NCBI RefSeq assembly: GCF_013350005.1 | Contig: NZ_JABVWW010000001.1 | Coordinates: forward strand, 186,001 to 250,000 | Source: Methylocystis silviterrae | Lineage (GTDB): Bacteria; Pseudomonadota; Alphaproteobacteria; Rhizobiales; Beijerinckiaceae | Reading direction: 5' to 3' | DNA: 64,000 nt | Part shown: piece by piece, positions 1-12,377 of the stretch | How the letters are laid out: every line of letters begins with the position of its first letter | Position numbering within the stretch: the first letter of the stretch is position 1 | Notes under the pieces: generated by a model | The model's database searches: none | What the model saw: the letters and a program-made list of their open reading frames with translations, nothing else | What the model was told of the DNA's origin: nothing | Position numbers and translations under genes: made by a program

Positions 1-308
1 CGGAGCGCGGCGGAAGTCATGCGCAAGCGAGCGATTTCGCCCTGCGCTTTCACATTCATCCGCGCGTGCGCATCGCGCCGAACGCCGACGGCGCAATCGA
101 GCTCACGCTCGCCGATGGCGAAATCCTCATCTTTGAAGCGCAAGACCTGACGCCCGAAATCGAAGACAGTATTTTTTTCGCCGCGCCCGGCGGCGCGCGC
201 AAATGCGCCCAAATCATTGTGCGAGGGGCGGCGGCTCCTGGGGCCGAGATCACTTGGAGCTTCCGGCGGCGCGCCGGCGAGCAGGTTCCTCCCGGCGGCA
301 AGGTATGA
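1..308 (+). CDS. Heparinase II/III family protein, C-terminal fragment
   Basis: This reading frame is open from the left edge of the window and stops at 306-308, so only about the last 100 residues are visible. The C-terminus reads [15 protein letters not shown], then [11 protein letters not shown], then [12 protein letters not shown]. This matches, from memory, the beta-sandwich end of the alphaproteobacterial heparinase II/III-like proteins that commonly sit just upstream of purH. The family acts on uronic-acid polysaccharides as lyases, but the catalytic part lies outside the window, so activity cannot be judged. The stop codon is 28 bp before the purH start and the two genes could be co-transcribed. 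Family call is fairly firm; substrate is unknown. Confidence 0.65.
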   Translation, partial: ERGGSHAQASDFALRFHIHPRVRIAPNADGAIELTLADGEILIFEAQDLTPEIEDSIFFAAPGGARKCAQIIVRGAAAPGAEITWSFRRRAGEQVPPGGKV

Positions 309-336
309 TAAGCGCGGCGCGAGTAAGGAGTATGCA

Positions 337-1929
337 ATGCCCGTCGATTTGCGCCGTGTGGCGCGCGCGCTGATTTCCGTTTCCGACAAAACCGGCCTTG
401 TCGAGTTTGCGCGCGTTCTGGCGACGCATGGCGTGGAGCTTGTTTCCACCGGCGGCACGCGCAAGGCGCTCGCTGAGGCGGGTCTCGCGGTTCGCGACGT
501 GGCCGATCTCACGCAGTTTCCGGAGATGATGGACGGAAGGCTGAAGACTCTGCATCCCAAGGTGCACGGCGGCCTTCTGGCGATCCGCGAGAATCCCGAA
601 CATGAAGCAGCGATGCTCGCGCATGACATCCGCCCGATCGATCTGCTCGTCGTCAATCTCTACCCCTTTGAATCGGCGCTTGCGAAAGGCGCGCCGTTCG
701 AAGAATGCATCGAAAATATTGACATCGGCGGGCCGGCGATGATCCGCGCCGCGTCGAAGAATCACGACGACGTCGCCGTCGTCGTCGATTCCGATGATTA
801 CGCGATGCTCGTCGACGAGCTTGCGGCGACGAAGGGCGCAACGCGGCTCGCGACGCGTCGGCGGCTCGCGCAGAAGGCGTTCGCGCGCACCGCCGCCTAT
901 GACGCCGCGATCTCCAATTGGCTCGCGCAGCAGCTCGGCGAAGCCTCGCCGCCGCTACGCGCCTTCGGCGGACGACTCGCCGAGCCGATGCGCTACGGCG
1001 AAAACCCGCATCAATCCGCGGGCTTCTATCTCACCGGCGAGAAGCGGCCGGGCGTCGCCACGGCGCGCCAGATTCAGGGCAAGCAGCTCTCGTACAACAA
1101 CGTCAATGATACCGACGCAGCCTTCGAATGCGTGGCGGAATTCGATCCGGCGCGGACCGCGGCCGTCGTCATCGTCAAACACGCCAATCCTTGCGGCGTC
1201 GCTGAAGGTGCGACTCTTGTCGAAGCCTACGCCAAGGCGTTGCGCTGCGATCCAATGTCCGCCTTCGGCGGCATCGTCGCGCTCAATCGCAAGCTCGACG
1301 CCGACGCGGCGCGCGAGATCGTTAAGATTTTCACCGAGGTGATCATTGCGCCAGACGCCGACGAAGAGTCGATTTCGATCATCGGCGCCAAGAAGAATCT
1401 GCGCCTGCTGTTGACCGGCGGCGTTCCAGATGCGCGCGCGGCCGGCTTGACCTATCGCTCGGTTTCGGGCGGCTTTCTTGCGCAATCGCGCGACAGCGCC
1501 GTCGTCGATGAGATGAACCTGCAGGTTGTGACGAAGCGCCAGCCGACGGCCGAGGAACTCGCGGATCTCAAATTCGCTTTCCGCGTCGTGAAGCACGTCA
1601 AGTCGAACGCTATCGTCTACGCGAAGGGAGCCGCCACGGTGGGAATCGGCGCCGGGCAAATGTCGCGCGTCGACTCATCGCGCATCGCCGCGCATAAGGC
1701 GCAAGAGGCCGCGCGCGCGGCAGGCTTGACGGACAGTCTCGCGAAAGGCGCCGTCGTCGCTTCCGACGCTTTCTTTCCATTTGCGGACGGACTACTGGCG
1801 GCGGCTGAGGCAGGCGTGACGGCCGTCATCCAGCCCGGCGGCTCTATGAATGATAAGGACGTCATCGCCGCGGCGGACGCGCAGGGTCTCGCCATGGTTT
1901 TCACCGGCGTGCGCCACTTCCGACACTAG
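337..1929 (+). CDS. purH: Bifunctional AICAR formyltransferase / IMP cyclohydrolase PurH
   Basis: PurH catalyses the last two steps of de novo IMP synthesis in the cytosol: formylation of AICAR by 10-formyl-THF, then ring closure to IMP. The 530-residue length is normal for the family. The N-terminal MGS-like cyclohydrolase domain shows STGGT (about residues 37-41) and [14 protein letters not shown] (about 66-79). The C-terminal transformylase domain carries the catalytic KH pair in VKHANPCG (K281, H282) and MSAFGG. The frame is open further upstream, but the ATG at 337 is preceded by a good ribosome-binding site (TAAGGAG, 324-330) and gives the expected N-terminus [20 protein letters not shown]. 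It lies directly after the heparinase-like gene, an order I recall as common in related genomes. Confidence 0.97.
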   Translation: MPVDLRRVARALISVSDKTGLVEFARVLATHGVELVSTGGTRKALAEAGLAVRDVADLTQFPEMMDGRLKTLHPKVHGGLLAIRENPEHEAAMLAHDIRPIDLLVVNLYPFESALAKGAPFEECIENIDIGGPAMIRAASKNHDDVAVVVDSDDYAMLVDELAATKGATRLATRRRLAQKAFARTAAYDAAISNWLAQQLGEASPPLRAFGGRLAEPMRYGENPHQSAGFYLTGEKRPGVATARQIQGKQLSYNNVNDTDAAFECVAEFDPARTAAVVIVKHANPCGVAEGATLVEAYAKALRCDPMSAFGGIVALNRKLDADAAREIVKIFTEVIIAPDADEESISIIGAKKNLRLLLTGGVPDARAAGLTYRSVSGGFLAQSRDSAVVDEMNLQVVTKRQPTAEELADLKFAFRVVKHVKSNAIVYAKGAATVGIGAGQMSRVDSSRIAAHKAQEAARAAGLTDSLAKGAVVASDAFFPFADGLLAAAEAGVTAVIQPGGSMNDKDVIAAADAQGLAMVFTGVRHFRH

Positions 1930-1986
1930 CAATGCGCCGGGCGATCCAGCTAGAGTGGTCGCTTGACGCGAAACGGAGTTCAAAAA

Positions 1987-2316
1987 ATGCGTAAGTCTTT
2001 GACACTGGCGTTGAGCCTCGCGTTCGTTTGCGCGGTCGCCTCGAGCGACGTTCTCGCGAAATCGAAACAACGCGCGCCCGTCGCGACGGGTCAGGTCACC
2101 GCGACGCAGGGCGACGATTTTCCGATTCCTCTGCCGCATAATCTGACGACCGGCAAAGACTGGCTCGACGACGGCGCGGCGCCGGACGCGGCGAAGGGCA
2201 ATCTGCAGCCCAATCGTTACGCCAACGACAATTACTTCCTGGAGCAGCAGGATTTCTCGCTGCAAGATCCGCAGCGCTACAATGAAATCGGTCAGTATTT
2301 CGATTACGGCTGGTGA
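1987..2316 (+). CDS. Small exported hypothetical protein
   Basis: A 109-residue protein of unknown function. It begins with a clear Sec signal peptide (MRKSLTLALSLAFVCAVASS, cleavage probably after VLA about residue 24). The mature part is short, polar and rich in N, D, Q and Y, for example NLQPNRYANDNYFLEQQDF near the end. No cysteine pair, lipobox or enzyme motif is visible. The start at 1987 is chosen over an earlier ATG at 1963 because it gives a clean signal peptide and has GGAG at 1975-1978 at suitable spacing. It stands between purH and a convergent small gene; I see no functional link. It may be an alphaproteobacterial orphan family. Confidence 0.7.
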   Translation: MRKSLTLALSLAFVCAVASSDVLAKSKQRAPVATGQVTATQGDDFPIPLPHNLTTGKDWLDDGAAPDAAKGNLQPNRYANDNYFLEQQDFSLQDPQRYNEIGQYFDYGW

Positions 2317-2330
2317 GCGGCGCCTCGCAA

Positions 2331-2358
2331 TGAAAAGGCCGGCGTGGGCCGGCCCCTT
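2331..2358 (-). terminator. Rho-independent terminator for the small minus-strand gene
   Basis: A perfect 6-bp GC stem (GGCCGG at 2337-2342 with CCGGCC at 2349-2354) is followed, on the minus strand, by a run of T. It lies about 25 bp past the stop of the minus-strand gene at 2383 and just past the plus-strand stop at 2316. The T-run shows that it mainly serves the minus strand, though the stem could also slow plus-strand transcription. Confidence 0.65.
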
Positions 2359-2382
2359 CCTGACGATGGGATCTTGGCCGCA

Positions 2383-2646
2383 TTAGCACATCGGCACGGC
2401 GCGGTAGCCGATGACATAGCCACGGCGGCTATAGATCGGCTCGCGAACGTAATCGCAATCCGGCTCGCTCGCGGCCGCCGCCGCCACTGCGCCTAACGCG
2501 AGCGCGCCGCCCACGGCGTAGGGCGCCCAGCCATAGCCGTGATGATGCCATTTGGACCAGGCCAATGCCGGCGTGGCGCTCGCGATCGCCCCCAACATGA
2601 CGCTGGCGGCAAGGCTCGTAGAGATGATCTTTTTCAACGTGGACAT
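2383..2646 (-). CDS. Small exported or membrane hypothetical protein
   Basis: An 87-residue protein with an N-terminal signal peptide (MSTLKKIISTSLAASVMLGA, cleavage probably after PALA). After it come a tryptophan- and histidine-rich stretch (WSKWHHHGYGWAPYA), an Ala/Gly-rich hydrophobic segment (VGGALALGAVAAAAA), and a C-terminal part with two cysteines (CDYV, PMC) and YSRRGYVIGYR. Small proteins of this style are common in the Hyphomicrobiales and have no assigned function. The start at 2646 is preferred over an upstream in-frame ATG at 2676 because GAGGAGAA lies just before it. A terminator follows at 2331-2358, so it is probably a single-gene transcript. Confidence 0.7.
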   Translation of the reverse strand: MSTLKKIISTSLAASVMLGAIASATPALAWSKWHHHGYGWAPYAVGGALALGAVAAAAASEPDCDYVREPIYSRRGYVIGYRAVPMC

Positions 2647-2768
2647 GAGGTTCTCCTCGGCGTTCTCGCTCGTCATTTGGCGAGTAGACGCACTCTAGCG
2701 AGAGCCTCGCACGACGTTCGTGCGTCGGCGCACAGGACGCATCCGCGCGTGCTTCTAGCGGCGCGCGT

Positions 2769-3839
2769 CTACGCCTCGCTCTGCGCGAGGAGTTTTTGCT
2801 GATGATCGGTCGTCAGCGCGTCGATGATCTCGTCGAACTCGCCTTCCATCACGCGGTCGAGCTTATAGAGCGTGAGGTTGATGCGATGATCGGTGACGCG
2901 TCCCTGCGGGAAATTATAGGTGCGGATACGCTCGGAGCGATCGCCTGAGCCGACCTGCTGTTTGCGATCGTCCGAACGTTCCTTGTCGAGGCGCTGGCGT
3001 TCGGCGTCATAGAGACGCGAGCGAAGAACGTTCATCGCCTTGGCTCTGTTGCGATGCTGGGAGCGCTCCTCCTGCATCATCACCACGATGCCGGATGGAA
3101 TATGGGTGATGCGGATGGCCGACTCGGTCTTGTTGACGTGCTGGCCGCCGGCGCCTTGCGCGCGCATCGTATCGATCTGCAAATCCTTCTCGTCGATGTC
3201 GACGTCGACGTCCTCGGCTTGCGGCAGCACCGCGACCGTCGCGGCCGATGTGTGGATGCGACCCTGCGTCTCGGTTTCCGGGACGCGCTGGACGCGATGC
3301 ACGCCCGACTCGAATTTCAGCCGGCCATAGACTCCGCGACCGATGATCTCGGCGACGATTTCCTTGAATCCGCCAAGCTGGCCGGGGCTTTCGGACACGA
3401 TCTCAATACGCCAGCCCTTGAGCGCCGCATATCTCTGATAGGCGCGGAAGAGATCGCCGCCAAAAAGCGCCGCCTCGTCGCCGCCCGTGCCGGCGCGCAC
3501 TTCGAGAATGACGCCCTTCTCGTCTGCTTCGTCCTTCGGCAGAAGCGCGAGTTTCAGCGCGCTTTCCGCCGCAGCGAGTCGTTCGCGTGCGGCCTCCGTC
3601 TCGCTTTCAGCCAGCCCGCGCATTTCGGCGTCGAGCGAGGCGTCTGCGAGCATGGCGGAAAGATCGGCGGATTCCTTCTGCGCCGCGCGATAGGCGCGAA
3701 TCCTGTCGACGACCGAATCGAGCGCCGCGCGTTCGCGCGAGAGCGCGACGAACGCCTGCCCGTCGGCGCCGACGGCGAGCTTGTCGCCGATCTCGTCGTA
3801 GCGGCGCAGAATGAGGTCGAGCTTGTCTTGAGCGAACAT
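2769..3839 (-). CDS. prfA: Peptide chain release factor 1
   Basis: RF1 recognises UAA and UAG in the ribosomal A site and triggers hydrolysis of the peptidyl-tRNA. The 356-residue protein has the expected layout: a helical N-terminal domain, the stop-codon-reading PxT motif (in [12 protein letters not shown], about residue 186) and the universal GGQ hydrolysis motif ([13 protein letters not shown] about residues 231-233). The lysine/arginine-rich RF1 segment [19 protein letters not shown] follows. It starts 56 bp after the stop of ptsP on the same strand, and the two are probably co-transcribed; ptsP-prfA is a familiar alphaproteobacterial order. prmC, often next, is absent: the next gene downstream is the small exported protein at 2383. 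Confidence 0.97.
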   Translation of the reverse strand: MFAQDKLDLILRRYDEIGDKLAVGADGQAFVALSRERAALDSVVDRIRAYRAAQKESADLSAMLADASLDAEMRGLAESETEAARERLAAAESALKLALLPKDEADEKGVILEVRAGTGGDEAALFGGDLFRAYQRYAALKGWRIEIVSESPGQLGGFKEIVAEIIGRGVYGRLKFESGVHRVQRVPETETQGRIHTSAATVAVLPQAEDVDVDIDEKDLQIDTMRAQGAGGQHVNKTESAIRITHIPSGIVVMMQEERSQHRNRAKAMNVLRSRLYDAERQRLDKERSDDRKQQVGSGDRSERIRTYNFPQGRVTDHRINLTLYKLDRVMEGEFDEIIDALTTDHQQKLLAQSEA

Positions 3840-3895
3840 GAAGAGGAGGCTTCCCGAGCAATGGTGACGGCGACGGCGTGAAGACAGGGGGCTCG

Positions 3896-6160
3896 CTACA
3901 AGGGCACGCCGCGCGCGATCGCGTAATCGCGCAATTGCTCGCGCACCGAAGCGCTGCCGTCGTCGGACGCGAGCAGCGAGGCGAGATACATCTGCGTCTC
4001 TTCAAGATTGAGACTGAGGATCATCGACTTGACCGGACCGATGGCGGAGGCCGCCATCGACAGCGAGCGGTAGCCGATGCCGAGCAGCGCCAGCGCCTCG
4101 AGCGGGCGGCCGCCCATCTCGCCGCAGAGCGTCACCGGCGCGTTGTGCCGCGCGCCGGCCGTGACGATGCGCTCGAGTGCGCGCAGGACCGGCCGCGAGA
4201 GATTGTCGTAGCGCTTCGAAACGCGCGTGTTGTCGCGGTCGGCCGCATACATGTATTGCACCAGATCATTCGATCCGACCGACAGAAAATCCGCGCGCTC
4301 GGCGATAAGATCGATTTCCCACAGGAGCGACGGCACTTCCACCATCGCGCCGAGCTCCAGGCGCGTCGGCGGCGGATGGCGATGATGCGTGATGTGGTCG
4401 AGTTCCCGCAGCGCAATCGCTTTCGCCGCGTCAAATTCGGCGACATTGGCGATCATCGGAAACATGATGCGCAAATTGCGATGGGCGCCCGCCTTCAGCA
4501 TCGCGCGTAGCTGCATGCGCAAAAGTCCCGGTCTGTCGAGGCCGATGCGGATGGCGCGCCAGCCGAGCGCCGGGTTCTCCTCTTCGATCTTCGCCATATA
4601 GGGAAGGATCTTGTCGGAGCCGATGTCGAGCGTGCGAAACGTGATCGGCTTATCCGGCGCCGCGTCGAGCACGGCTTTGTAGAAGCGATATTGCTCGTCC
4701 ATGCGTGGAAAGCGCGGCGCGAGCATGAATTGCAATTCGGTGCGGAAGAGTCCGATCGAATTCGCGCCGGTCTCACGCAGATGTGGCATGTCGATCGCCA
4801 GGCCGGCGTTCATGTGCAGCCCGATTTCGACGCCGTCCTTGGTGACCGCCGGCACGTCGCGCAGCTTGGCGTATTGCTCCTGACGCCGCGCCCGCAGCCG
4901 CGCCTTTTCAGCATAAGCGCTCTGCACGTCGGGCTGCGGCCGGACATGCACTTCGCCGGTCGTGCCGTCGACGATGATCGGATCGCCGGTTTCGACGATG
5001 TCGATCAGGCCGGCGACGAGCCCCACGGTGGCGACGCCAAGCGCGCGCGCGACAATGGCGACGTGGCTCGTCGGCCCGCCTTCCTCCAGCACGAGGCCGC
5101 GCAGCCGCTTGCGGTCATAGTCGAGAAGCGCCGCCGGCCCCATGTTGCGCGCCACGATGATGGCGTTTTCCGGCACGCTGTCGCGATCGGCGACGTAGCT
5201 CTGACCCGTCAGCTGATGCAGCAGCCGGTTGGCGATATCGTCGAGATCGTGCAGGCGGTCGCGCAGATATGGATCGGTCTGACGCTGCATGCGCGCGCGC
5301 GCGTCGTTCTGAACGCGCTCGACCGCCGCCTCCGCCGTCAGCCCGGTCATCACCGCTTCGCGCAGGCGGCGCACCCAGCCGCGGTCATAGGCGACCATGC
5401 GCACGGTTTCGAGCACGTCGCGCGGCTCGCCGGCGGCGATGCGGTCGCTATGCGCGACAAGCTCGTCGATCGACTGGCGCATCGCGTCGATCGCATGTTC
5501 GAGCCTCGCGAGTTCAGAGGGCATGTCCTCGGCGACGAGCTGCTTGATGACGACGCGCGGCTCGTGCAGCAGCACATGGCCGAGGCCGACGCCTTCCGCC
5601 ATGGGCGCGCCTCTCAGCGACGCGGGGCGATAGAGCGCGAGATCGCGTGGGTCTTCGATCGCCTGCAATTCGCCCGAGGCGATCAGCTCGGCGAGCAGCA
5701 TCGCCGTCGTCTGCAGCGCCTCGATCTCTTCTTCCGAATAAACCCGGCGCACCTTGTTCTGCACGACGAGCACGCCGAGCGTGTTGCCGCCGCGCAGGAT
5801 CGGCACGCCGAGGAAGGAGTGATAGGCGTCTTCGCCCGTCTCCGGCTTGTAGGAGAAGGAGGGATGCTCCTGCGCCTCGGAGAGGGCGAGAGGCTCGGCG
5901 CTCTTGGCGATCAGGCCGACAAGGCCTTCGCCCGCGTGCATCGTGGTGAGATGCACGGCCTCGCGGTTAAGGCCCTCCGTGGCGTAAAGCTCCAAGCGCT
6001 GGTCGGCGCGCAGCACATAAACGGAACAAACCTCGGCGACCATATTCGCGGCGATCTGCACCACGATCTTGTCGAGCCGCGCCTGCGCGCTCACCGGTTC
6101 CGCGCTGATTTCGCGGAGTCGGCGCAGCAGAAGGCGAGGGCCGCCGAGAGCGCTTCGCAT
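3896..6160 (-). CDS. ptsP: Nitrogen-PTS enzyme I (PEP-protein phosphotransferase) PtsP
   Basis: EI-Ntr takes phosphate from phosphoenolpyruvate and passes it to NPr, the first step of the regulatory nitrogen phosphotransferase system in the cytosol. At 754 residues it has an N-terminal GAF sensor domain (about 20-160), the EI N-terminal and phosphohistidine domains with the active His in [12 protein letters not shown] (H366), and a PEP-binding TIM barrel with [20 protein letters not shown] and LCGEMGGRP. The frame is open to 6310, but the ATG at 6160 gives the N-terminus [15 protein letters not shown] and the usual length. prfA follows. In alphaproteobacteria the GAF domain is known to sense glutamine; that this one does is inference by family. 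Confidence 0.95.
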   Translation of the reverse strand: MRSALGGPRLLLRRLREISAEPVSAQARLDKIVVQIAANMVAEVCSVYVLRADQRLELYATEGLNREAVHLTTMHAGEGLVGLIAKSAEPLALSEAQEHPSFSYKPETGEDAYHSFLGVPILRGGNTLGVLVVQNKVRRVYSEEEIEALQTTAMLLAELIASGELQAIEDPRDLALYRPASLRGAPMAEGVGLGHVLLHEPRVVIKQLVAEDMPSELARLEHAIDAMRQSIDELVAHSDRIAAGEPRDVLETVRMVAYDRGWVRRLREAVMTGLTAEAAVERVQNDARARMQRQTDPYLRDRLHDLDDIANRLLHQLTGQSYVADRDSVPENAIIVARNMGPAALLDYDRKRLRGLVLEEGGPTSHVAIVARALGVATVGLVAGLIDIVETGDPIIVDGTTGEVHVRPQPDVQSAYAEKARLRARRQEQYAKLRDVPAVTKDGVEIGLHMNAGLAIDMPHLRETGANSIGLFRTELQFMLAPRFPRMDEQYRFYKAVLDAAPDKPITFRTLDIGSDKILPYMAKIEEENPALGWRAIRIGLDRPGLLRMQLRAMLKAGAHRNLRIMFPMIANVAEFDAAKAIALRELDHITHHRHPPPTRLELGAMVEVPSLLWEIDLIAERADFLSVGSNDLVQYMYAADRDNTRVSKRYDNLSRPVLRALERIVTAGARHNAPVTLCGEMGGRPLEALALLGIGYRSLSMAASAIGPVKSMILSLNLEETQMYLASLLASDDGSASVREQLRDYAIARGVPL

Positions 6161-6479
6161 CCAATCCTTTCCCGTTTTCCCAGAATTTCGCGGGTGGGCA
6201 CACCGCAAAAAAACCGCCATGCGCCTGCAGATAGCGACGGTGGCCTTCAAGCAGCGTATATTGGCGCCGTCCGCGCTCCGCAAGCGCGGCCAAGAAGCAC
6301 AGCGACGCAAGGAACATACCGTTATTGCACAGCTTGGCGAATCGGCTTGCCGGCAGGGCTCGAAGCCTCTACCACTTTCCGATCAGAGTCTGGCGATGAC
6401 AGCCCGCCCACGCGCTTGGCGCCCGCCATCGGCCGCGCCAGACGCGTTCTCCGAGCCTGCGGCATCGAGAAGAGAATTC
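6161..6479. other. Divergent intergenic region with no gene seen
   Basis: About 320 bp between the divergent ptsP and GGDEF/EAL genes. Open frames cross it on both strands, but they are upstream extensions of the two flanking genes without support for an earlier start. It must hold both promoters; I could not pick out confident -35/-10 boxes. An in-frame ATG at 6396 is an alternative start for the plus-strand gene. Confidence 0.4.
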
Positions 6480-9347
6480 GTGCGTCTGAAAAAATACCTG
6501 GTTGCGCTCTTTTTGTTCATCCTCTCGGCTCAGGCCGTCGCCATGGAGTCGGTGCGGGTGCCGCAGGGCGCGCGCGCGATCGATCTCACCAATGTCATCG
6601 AGAAACATTCCTCGCAGGGCGACCGGCTGCAGGTCTCGACCGCGCCCGGCTCGGACGGCATCGTCCGCCGCATCGAGGTCGGCGCCAAGGAGGCCGGCAG
6701 CCAGCCCAACTGGATCGTTTTCGCGCTCACCAACGACACGGATGAGCAGATCGAGCGCCTGATCGTCGCCCCGCATTACCGCCTGCAGGGCTCGGGCGTC
6801 ATCTGGCCCGATCTCGGCTCGACGCGCATTACGGCGATCACGGCCAGCCAGGGCTTTCCGCCCGAGGCCGAAGACGCCTCGGACGCCGATGTTTTCCGAC
6901 TGACGCTCGACCCCGGAACCACGGTCACCTATGTCGCGGAGCTGCGCACGCCCAACCTGCCGCAGCTCTATTTGTGGGAGCCCGCGGCCTATAAGGACAA
7001 GGTGACGAGCCTGACGCTCTACAAGGGCATCGTCATCGGCATCGCCGGCCTGCTCGCGCTGTTTCTGACCATCGTCTTCGTGGTGAAAGGCGCCGTCATC
7101 TTCCCGGCGGCGGCGGCGCTCGCCTGGGCGGTGCTGGCCTATGTGTGCATCGATTTCGGCTTTTGGGACAAGATTTTCGGCTTTGACGCCAACGCCAACC
7201 GCGTCTGGCGCGCCGGCGCCGAAACGGTTCTCTCGGCGACGCTCGTCGTCTTCCTTTTCGCCTATCTGAACCTCAACCGCTGGCATGTGCGCGCCTGGCA
7301 CGTCGCCGCCCTGTGGCTGCTGATCCTGTTGGACCTCGTCGGCCTGGCGGTGTTCGACGCGCCCGTCGCCGCTGGCGTGGCGCGCATCTCGCTGGCGACG
7401 GCCGCCGTCGTCGGCTTCGTGCTGATTCTCTATCTCGCGACGCATGGCTTCGATCGGGCCATCATGCTGATCCCGACGTGGTTCCTGCTGGCCGTGTGGG
7501 TGGCGACGGCCGGATTTGCGGTCGCCGGCTGGATCACTAACGACCTTGTCTCTCCGGCGCTCGTCGGCGGCCTGGTGCTCATCGTGATGCTGATCGGTTT
7601 CACGGTGATGCAAAACGCCTTCGCCGCCGGCGGGCTGTCGCACGGCGCCATCAGCGACGTCGAGCGCAAGGCGCTCGCGCTCACCGGCGCGAATGAGATC
7701 GTGTTCGACTGGGACGTTCCGTCGGACCACATCTATGTCAGCCCGGAAGCGGAAGCGGCGCTGGGGCTCGACCGCGGCGGGCTCGAGGGGGCCGCCTCCT
7801 CCTGGCTCGATCTGCTGCATCCCTTCGAGCAGGACCGCTATCGCGCCTGTCTCGACGCCATTCTCGAGCAGCGGCGCGGCCGCATCAATCAGGACTTCCG
7901 CCTGCGCGCGGCGGACGGCCATTACCTCTGCTACCGGCTGCGGGCGCGGCCCGTCGTCGGTCCGGACGGCGAGGTGATCCGCGTCGTCGGCACGCTCAAT
8001 GACGTGACCGATGAGCGCAACGCCCAGGAGCGGCTGCTGCACGACGCCGTGCACGATAATCTCACGGGCCTGCCGAACCGCGAATTGTTCTTCGATCGGC
8101 TGGAGGCCGCGCTGATTCTCGCGCGCATGGAAAAGGACGTGCGCCCGACGATCCTCGTCATCGACATCGACCGCTTCAAGCAGATCAATGAGCAGGTCGG
8201 CATGGCGATGGGCGACAGCGTTCTGCTCACCGTGGCGCATCGCCTGACGAGGCTGCTGCAGCCTCAAGACACGCTGGCGCGACTTTCCGGCGATACATTC
8301 GCGATCATCCTGGTTTCGGAGTCGCACGCCGACCATGTCATCTCCATCGCCGATTCGGTGCGCCGCGCGCTGTCTATTCCGGTACGCTTCACCGATCGCG
8401 AGATCGCGCTATTCGCCTCGATCGGCATCGCGCTTTACGACCAGCAGACGCATCCCAGCGCCCGCGACATGCTGGAAGACGCCCAAATCGCGATGCGCCA
8501 CGCCAAGCGCTCGGGCGGCAACCGCATAGAAGTGTTCCGCCCGGCCATGCGCGAACAGCGCTCCGACCGGCTGACGCTCGAGGCCGATCTGCGGCGGGCG
8601 CTGGAGCGGAGCGAGATCAAGGTTTTCTTCCAGCCGATCGTCAGGCTCGAAGATCGCACCATCGCCGGGTTCGAGGCCTTGCTGCGGTGGGACCATCTGC
8701 GCCTGGGTCGGCTCGAGCCTTCCGAATTTCTTCCCATCGCCGAGCAGACGGGACTGATCGTCGATCTCGGACTTCTGGCGCTGGAGCGCACGGCGCGCGA
8801 ACTCGCGGCCTGGCAACGCGCGCTTGCGGTCGATCCGCCGATCTTCGCCTCCGTTAACGTCTCGTCGCGCCAGCTCCTGCGCCACGACCTCCTGCGCGAC
8901 GTCAAAAGCGTGTTGATGCGCAATGATATCGCCAAAGGCAGCCTGAAACTCGAACTGACCGAGAGTCTGGTGATGGAGAATCCCGAATATGCCGCGCAGA
9001 TGCTGGCGCGCATCAGGGAGCTCGGCGCGGGGCTGTCGCTCGACGACTTCGGCGCCGGCTATTCGTCGCTTGCCTATTTGCAGCGCTTCCCCTTCGACAC
9101 GATCAAGATCGACCGTTCCTTCATCAAGCAGTCCGGCAAAGGCGCGCGCCCCATCATTCTGCGCTCGATCATCGCGCTGGCGCAGGATCTCGGCATGGAC
9201 GTCGTCGCCGAGGGCGCGGAGACCGAGCAGGACGCGATCGAGCTTTATCAGCTCGGCTGCGGCTTCGCGCAGGGCTATGCTTTCGGGCGCCCGATCAGCG
9301 CGCGGGATGCGCGCCGCCTCGTCGGAGCCGCGCCGGAAGCGGCATAG
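6480..9347 (+). CDS. Membrane-bound GGDEF/EAL c-di-GMP phosphodiesterase with 7TM sensor
   Basis: A 955-residue protein predicted to degrade cyclic di-GMP in response to a periplasmic or membrane signal. Order: signal peptide, periplasmic beta-rich domain of 7TMR-DISM type (about 25-165), seven membrane segments (about 175-370), PAS domain (about 400-515), GGDEF domain, EAL domain. The GGDEF signature is degenerate (SGDTF, 603-607), so cyclase activity is unlikely. The EAL domain keeps EALLR (from E732), [27 protein letters not shown] and EGAE, the residues expected for metal-dependent catalysis. GTG at 6480 is chosen as start since it leads straight into the signal peptide after a GAGAAGAGAA stretch. 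The DsbA-fold gene follows after 7 bp. Confidence 0.85.
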   Translation: MRLKKYLVALFLFILSAQAVAMESVRVPQGARAIDLTNVIEKHSSQGDRLQVSTAPGSDGIVRRIEVGAKEAGSQPNWIVFALTNDTDEQIERLIVAPHYRLQGSGVIWPDLGSTRITAITASQGFPPEAEDASDADVFRLTLDPGTTVTYVAELRTPNLPQLYLWEPAAYKDKVTSLTLYKGIVIGIAGLLALFLTIVFVVKGAVIFPAAAALAWAVLAYVCIDFGFWDKIFGFDANANRVWRAGAETVLSATLVVFLFAYLNLNRWHVRAWHVAALWLLILLDLVGLAVFDAPVAAGVARISLATAAVVGFVLILYLATHGFDRAIMLIPTWFLLAVWVATAGFAVAGWITNDLVSPALVGGLVLIVMLIGFTVMQNAFAAGGLSHGAISDVERKALALTGANEIVFDWDVPSDHIYVSPEAEAALGLDRGGLEGAASSWLDLLHPFEQDRYRACLDAILEQRRGRINQDFRLRAADGHYLCYRLRARPVVGPDGEVIRVVGTLNDVTDERNAQERLLHDAVHDNLTGLPNRELFFDRLEAALILARMEKDVRPTILVIDIDRFKQINEQVGMAMGDSVLLTVAHRLTRLLQPQDTLARLSGDTFAIILVSESHADHVISIADSVRRALSIPVRFTDREIALFASIGIALYDQQTHPSARDMLEDAQIAMRHAKRSGGNRIEVFRPAMREQRSDRLTLEADLRRALERSEIKVFFQPIVRLEDRTIAGFEALLRWDHLRLGRLEPSEFLPIAEQTGLIVDLGLLALERTARELAAWQRALAVDPPIFASVNVSSRQLLRHDLLRDVKSVLMRNDIAKGSLKLELTESLVMENPEYAAQMLARIRELGAGLSLDDFGAGYSSLAYLQRFPFDTIKIDRSFIKQSGKGARPIILRSIIALAQDLGMDVVAEGAETEQDAIELYQLGCGFAQGYAFGRPISARDARRLVGAAPEAA

Positions 9348-9354
9348 CGCGACG

Positions 9355-9948
9355 ATGGCGGAGAAACTCGAGTTCTGGTTCGAATTCGCAAGCACATATT
9401 CTTACGTCGCCGCGGAAGAGATCGAGGAAATGGCTGCCGCCGCTCGCATCGAAGTGGTGTGGCGACCCTTTCTTCTCGGGCCGATCTTCGCCGAGCAGGG
9501 CTGGCGGGACTCGCCCTTTAATCTCTATCCGGCAAAGGGCGCCTATATGTGGCGCGACATCGAACGCATCTGCCAGAGCAAGCGCATTGCCTGGCGCAGG
9601 CCGAGCGCCTTTCCGCGCAACGGCCTTTTGGCCGCGCGCGTCGCAACCGCGTTGGATGGAGCGGAGAAGCTTTCTGCTTTCGTTCGAGCGGTCTATCGCG
9701 CCAATTTTTTCGATGACCTCGACATCTCGGAACCCTCCATTCTGAAAGAAATTTTGCGGCGTCTCTCGCTCGACGGGGAGGCGACTCTTAACCGCGCCAA
9801 TGACGAGTCCGTAAAGCGATTGCTCAGAGCGCGCACGGATGAGGCCAAGAGTCGGGGCGTGTTCGGCGCGCCGAGCTTTTTTGCAAAAGAGGAACTATTC
9901 TGGGGTAGCGATCGATTAGAACTCGCTCTTTCAGCCCTGAGAGAATAG
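9355..9948 (+). CDS. 2-hydroxychromene-2-carboxylate isomerase family (DsbA/GST-kappa fold)
   Basis: A 197-residue cytosolic protein of the DsbA-like thioredoxin-fold family that includes GST kappa and 2-hydroxychromene-2-carboxylate isomerase. It starts with EFWFEFASTYSYVAAEEIE, where a Ser replaces the active-site Cys of true DsbA, as in the glutathione-using isomerases. Further landmarks are VVWRPFLLGPIF, the long helical insert, and the C-terminal cis-Pro region SRGVFGAPSFF followed by FWGSDRL. The start at 9355 is 7 bp after the GGDEF/EAL stop, suggesting translational coupling. Known members isomerise naphthalene-degradation intermediates with glutathione, but most homologues have no known substrate, so the physiological role is open. 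Confidence 0.85.
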   Translation: MAEKLEFWFEFASTYSYVAAEEIEEMAAAARIEVVWRPFLLGPIFAEQGWRDSPFNLYPAKGAYMWRDIERICQSKRIAWRRPSAFPRNGLLAARVATALDGAEKLSAFVRAVYRANFFDDLDISEPSILKEILRRLSLDGEATLNRANDESVKRLLRARTDEAKSRGVFGAPSFFAKEELFWGSDRLELALSALRE

Positions 9949-9986
9949 AGCGCCGCCTGGCGCGCCCAATCGACCGGATGGTCTAG

Positions 9987-12083
<2,097 letters not shown>

Positions 12084-12090
12084 GGGCGTT

Positions 12091-12142
12091 TACCCTCTCC
12101 CAAAGGGAGAGGGTCGGTCCGAAGGACCGGGGTGAGGGGTAA
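12091..12142 (+). repeat. Palindromic intergenic repeat, type A, first copy
   Basis: The sequence contains nested inverted repeats: TACCCTCTCCC pairs with GGGAGAGGGT, and GGTCCGAAGGACC forms a small hairpin, ending in GGGGTGAGGGGTAA. A related copy in the opposite orientation is at 12316-12368. Such CTCTCCC...GGGAGAGGG elements are common REP-like intergenic repeats in alphaproteobacteria. It begins 8 bp after the ligA stop, so it may act as transcription stop or mRNA end. Confidence 0.75.
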
Positions 12143-12184
12143 TCCCCTTCAGCAGGTAAACAAAATCCGTTTGAAGGGCTCGGG

Positions 12185-12282
12185 CGTCATTCTCGACGCT
12201 CGCGAAGCGAGCGATCAGGAATCCAGAGCAAGAACAGCTTTTCTGGATTCCCGGTCAGGCCTGCGGCCTGCCGGGAATGACG
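12185..12282. repeat. Palindromic intergenic repeat, type B, copy 1
   Basis: A roughly 98-bp imperfect palindrome bounded by CGTCATT and AATGACG. Each arm contains a small hairpin (CGCTCGCGAAGCGAGCG and CAGGCCTGCGGCCTGCCGG) and the inner parts read GGAATCCAGAG and TTCTGGATTCC. A second copy is at 49711-49818, so it is a dispersed family. It sits exactly between the two inverted type A copies. Confidence 0.8.
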
Positions 12283-12315
12283 CGGCCAACGAGAACGGAT
12301 CAGCCGGATTCGGTA

Positions 12316-12368
12316 TTACCCCTCACCCGGCTGCTTCGCAGCCACCCTCTCCCCATGGGAGAGGGTAA
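12316..12368 (-). repeat. Palindromic intergenic repeat, type A, inverted copy
   Basis: Begins TTACCCCTCACCC and ends GAGAGGGTAA, the reverse complement plan of the copy at 12091-12142. The central hairpin here is GGCTGCTTCGCAGCC, different in sequence from the first copy, so the two copies have drifted or belong to different subtypes. Located between the type B element and the stop of the hydroxylase gene at 12378. Confidence 0.75.
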
Positions 12369-12377
12369 GATTGCGCC

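Noticed and set aside
4691-6745. 684-codon open frame on the plus strand opposite ptsP
   Set aside because: Antisense shadow of ptsP in GC-rich DNA; no ribosome-binding site and no family motifs, while ptsP is unmistakable.
6369-8336. 655-codon frame on the minus strand opposite the GGDEF/EAL gene
   Set aside because: Composition is arginine/aspartate/histidine-rich, as expected of reverse-complement frames; no motif.
12091-12368. CRISPR array
   Set aside because: The repeats are inverted and unequal with no regular direct repeat-spacer pattern and no cas genes.
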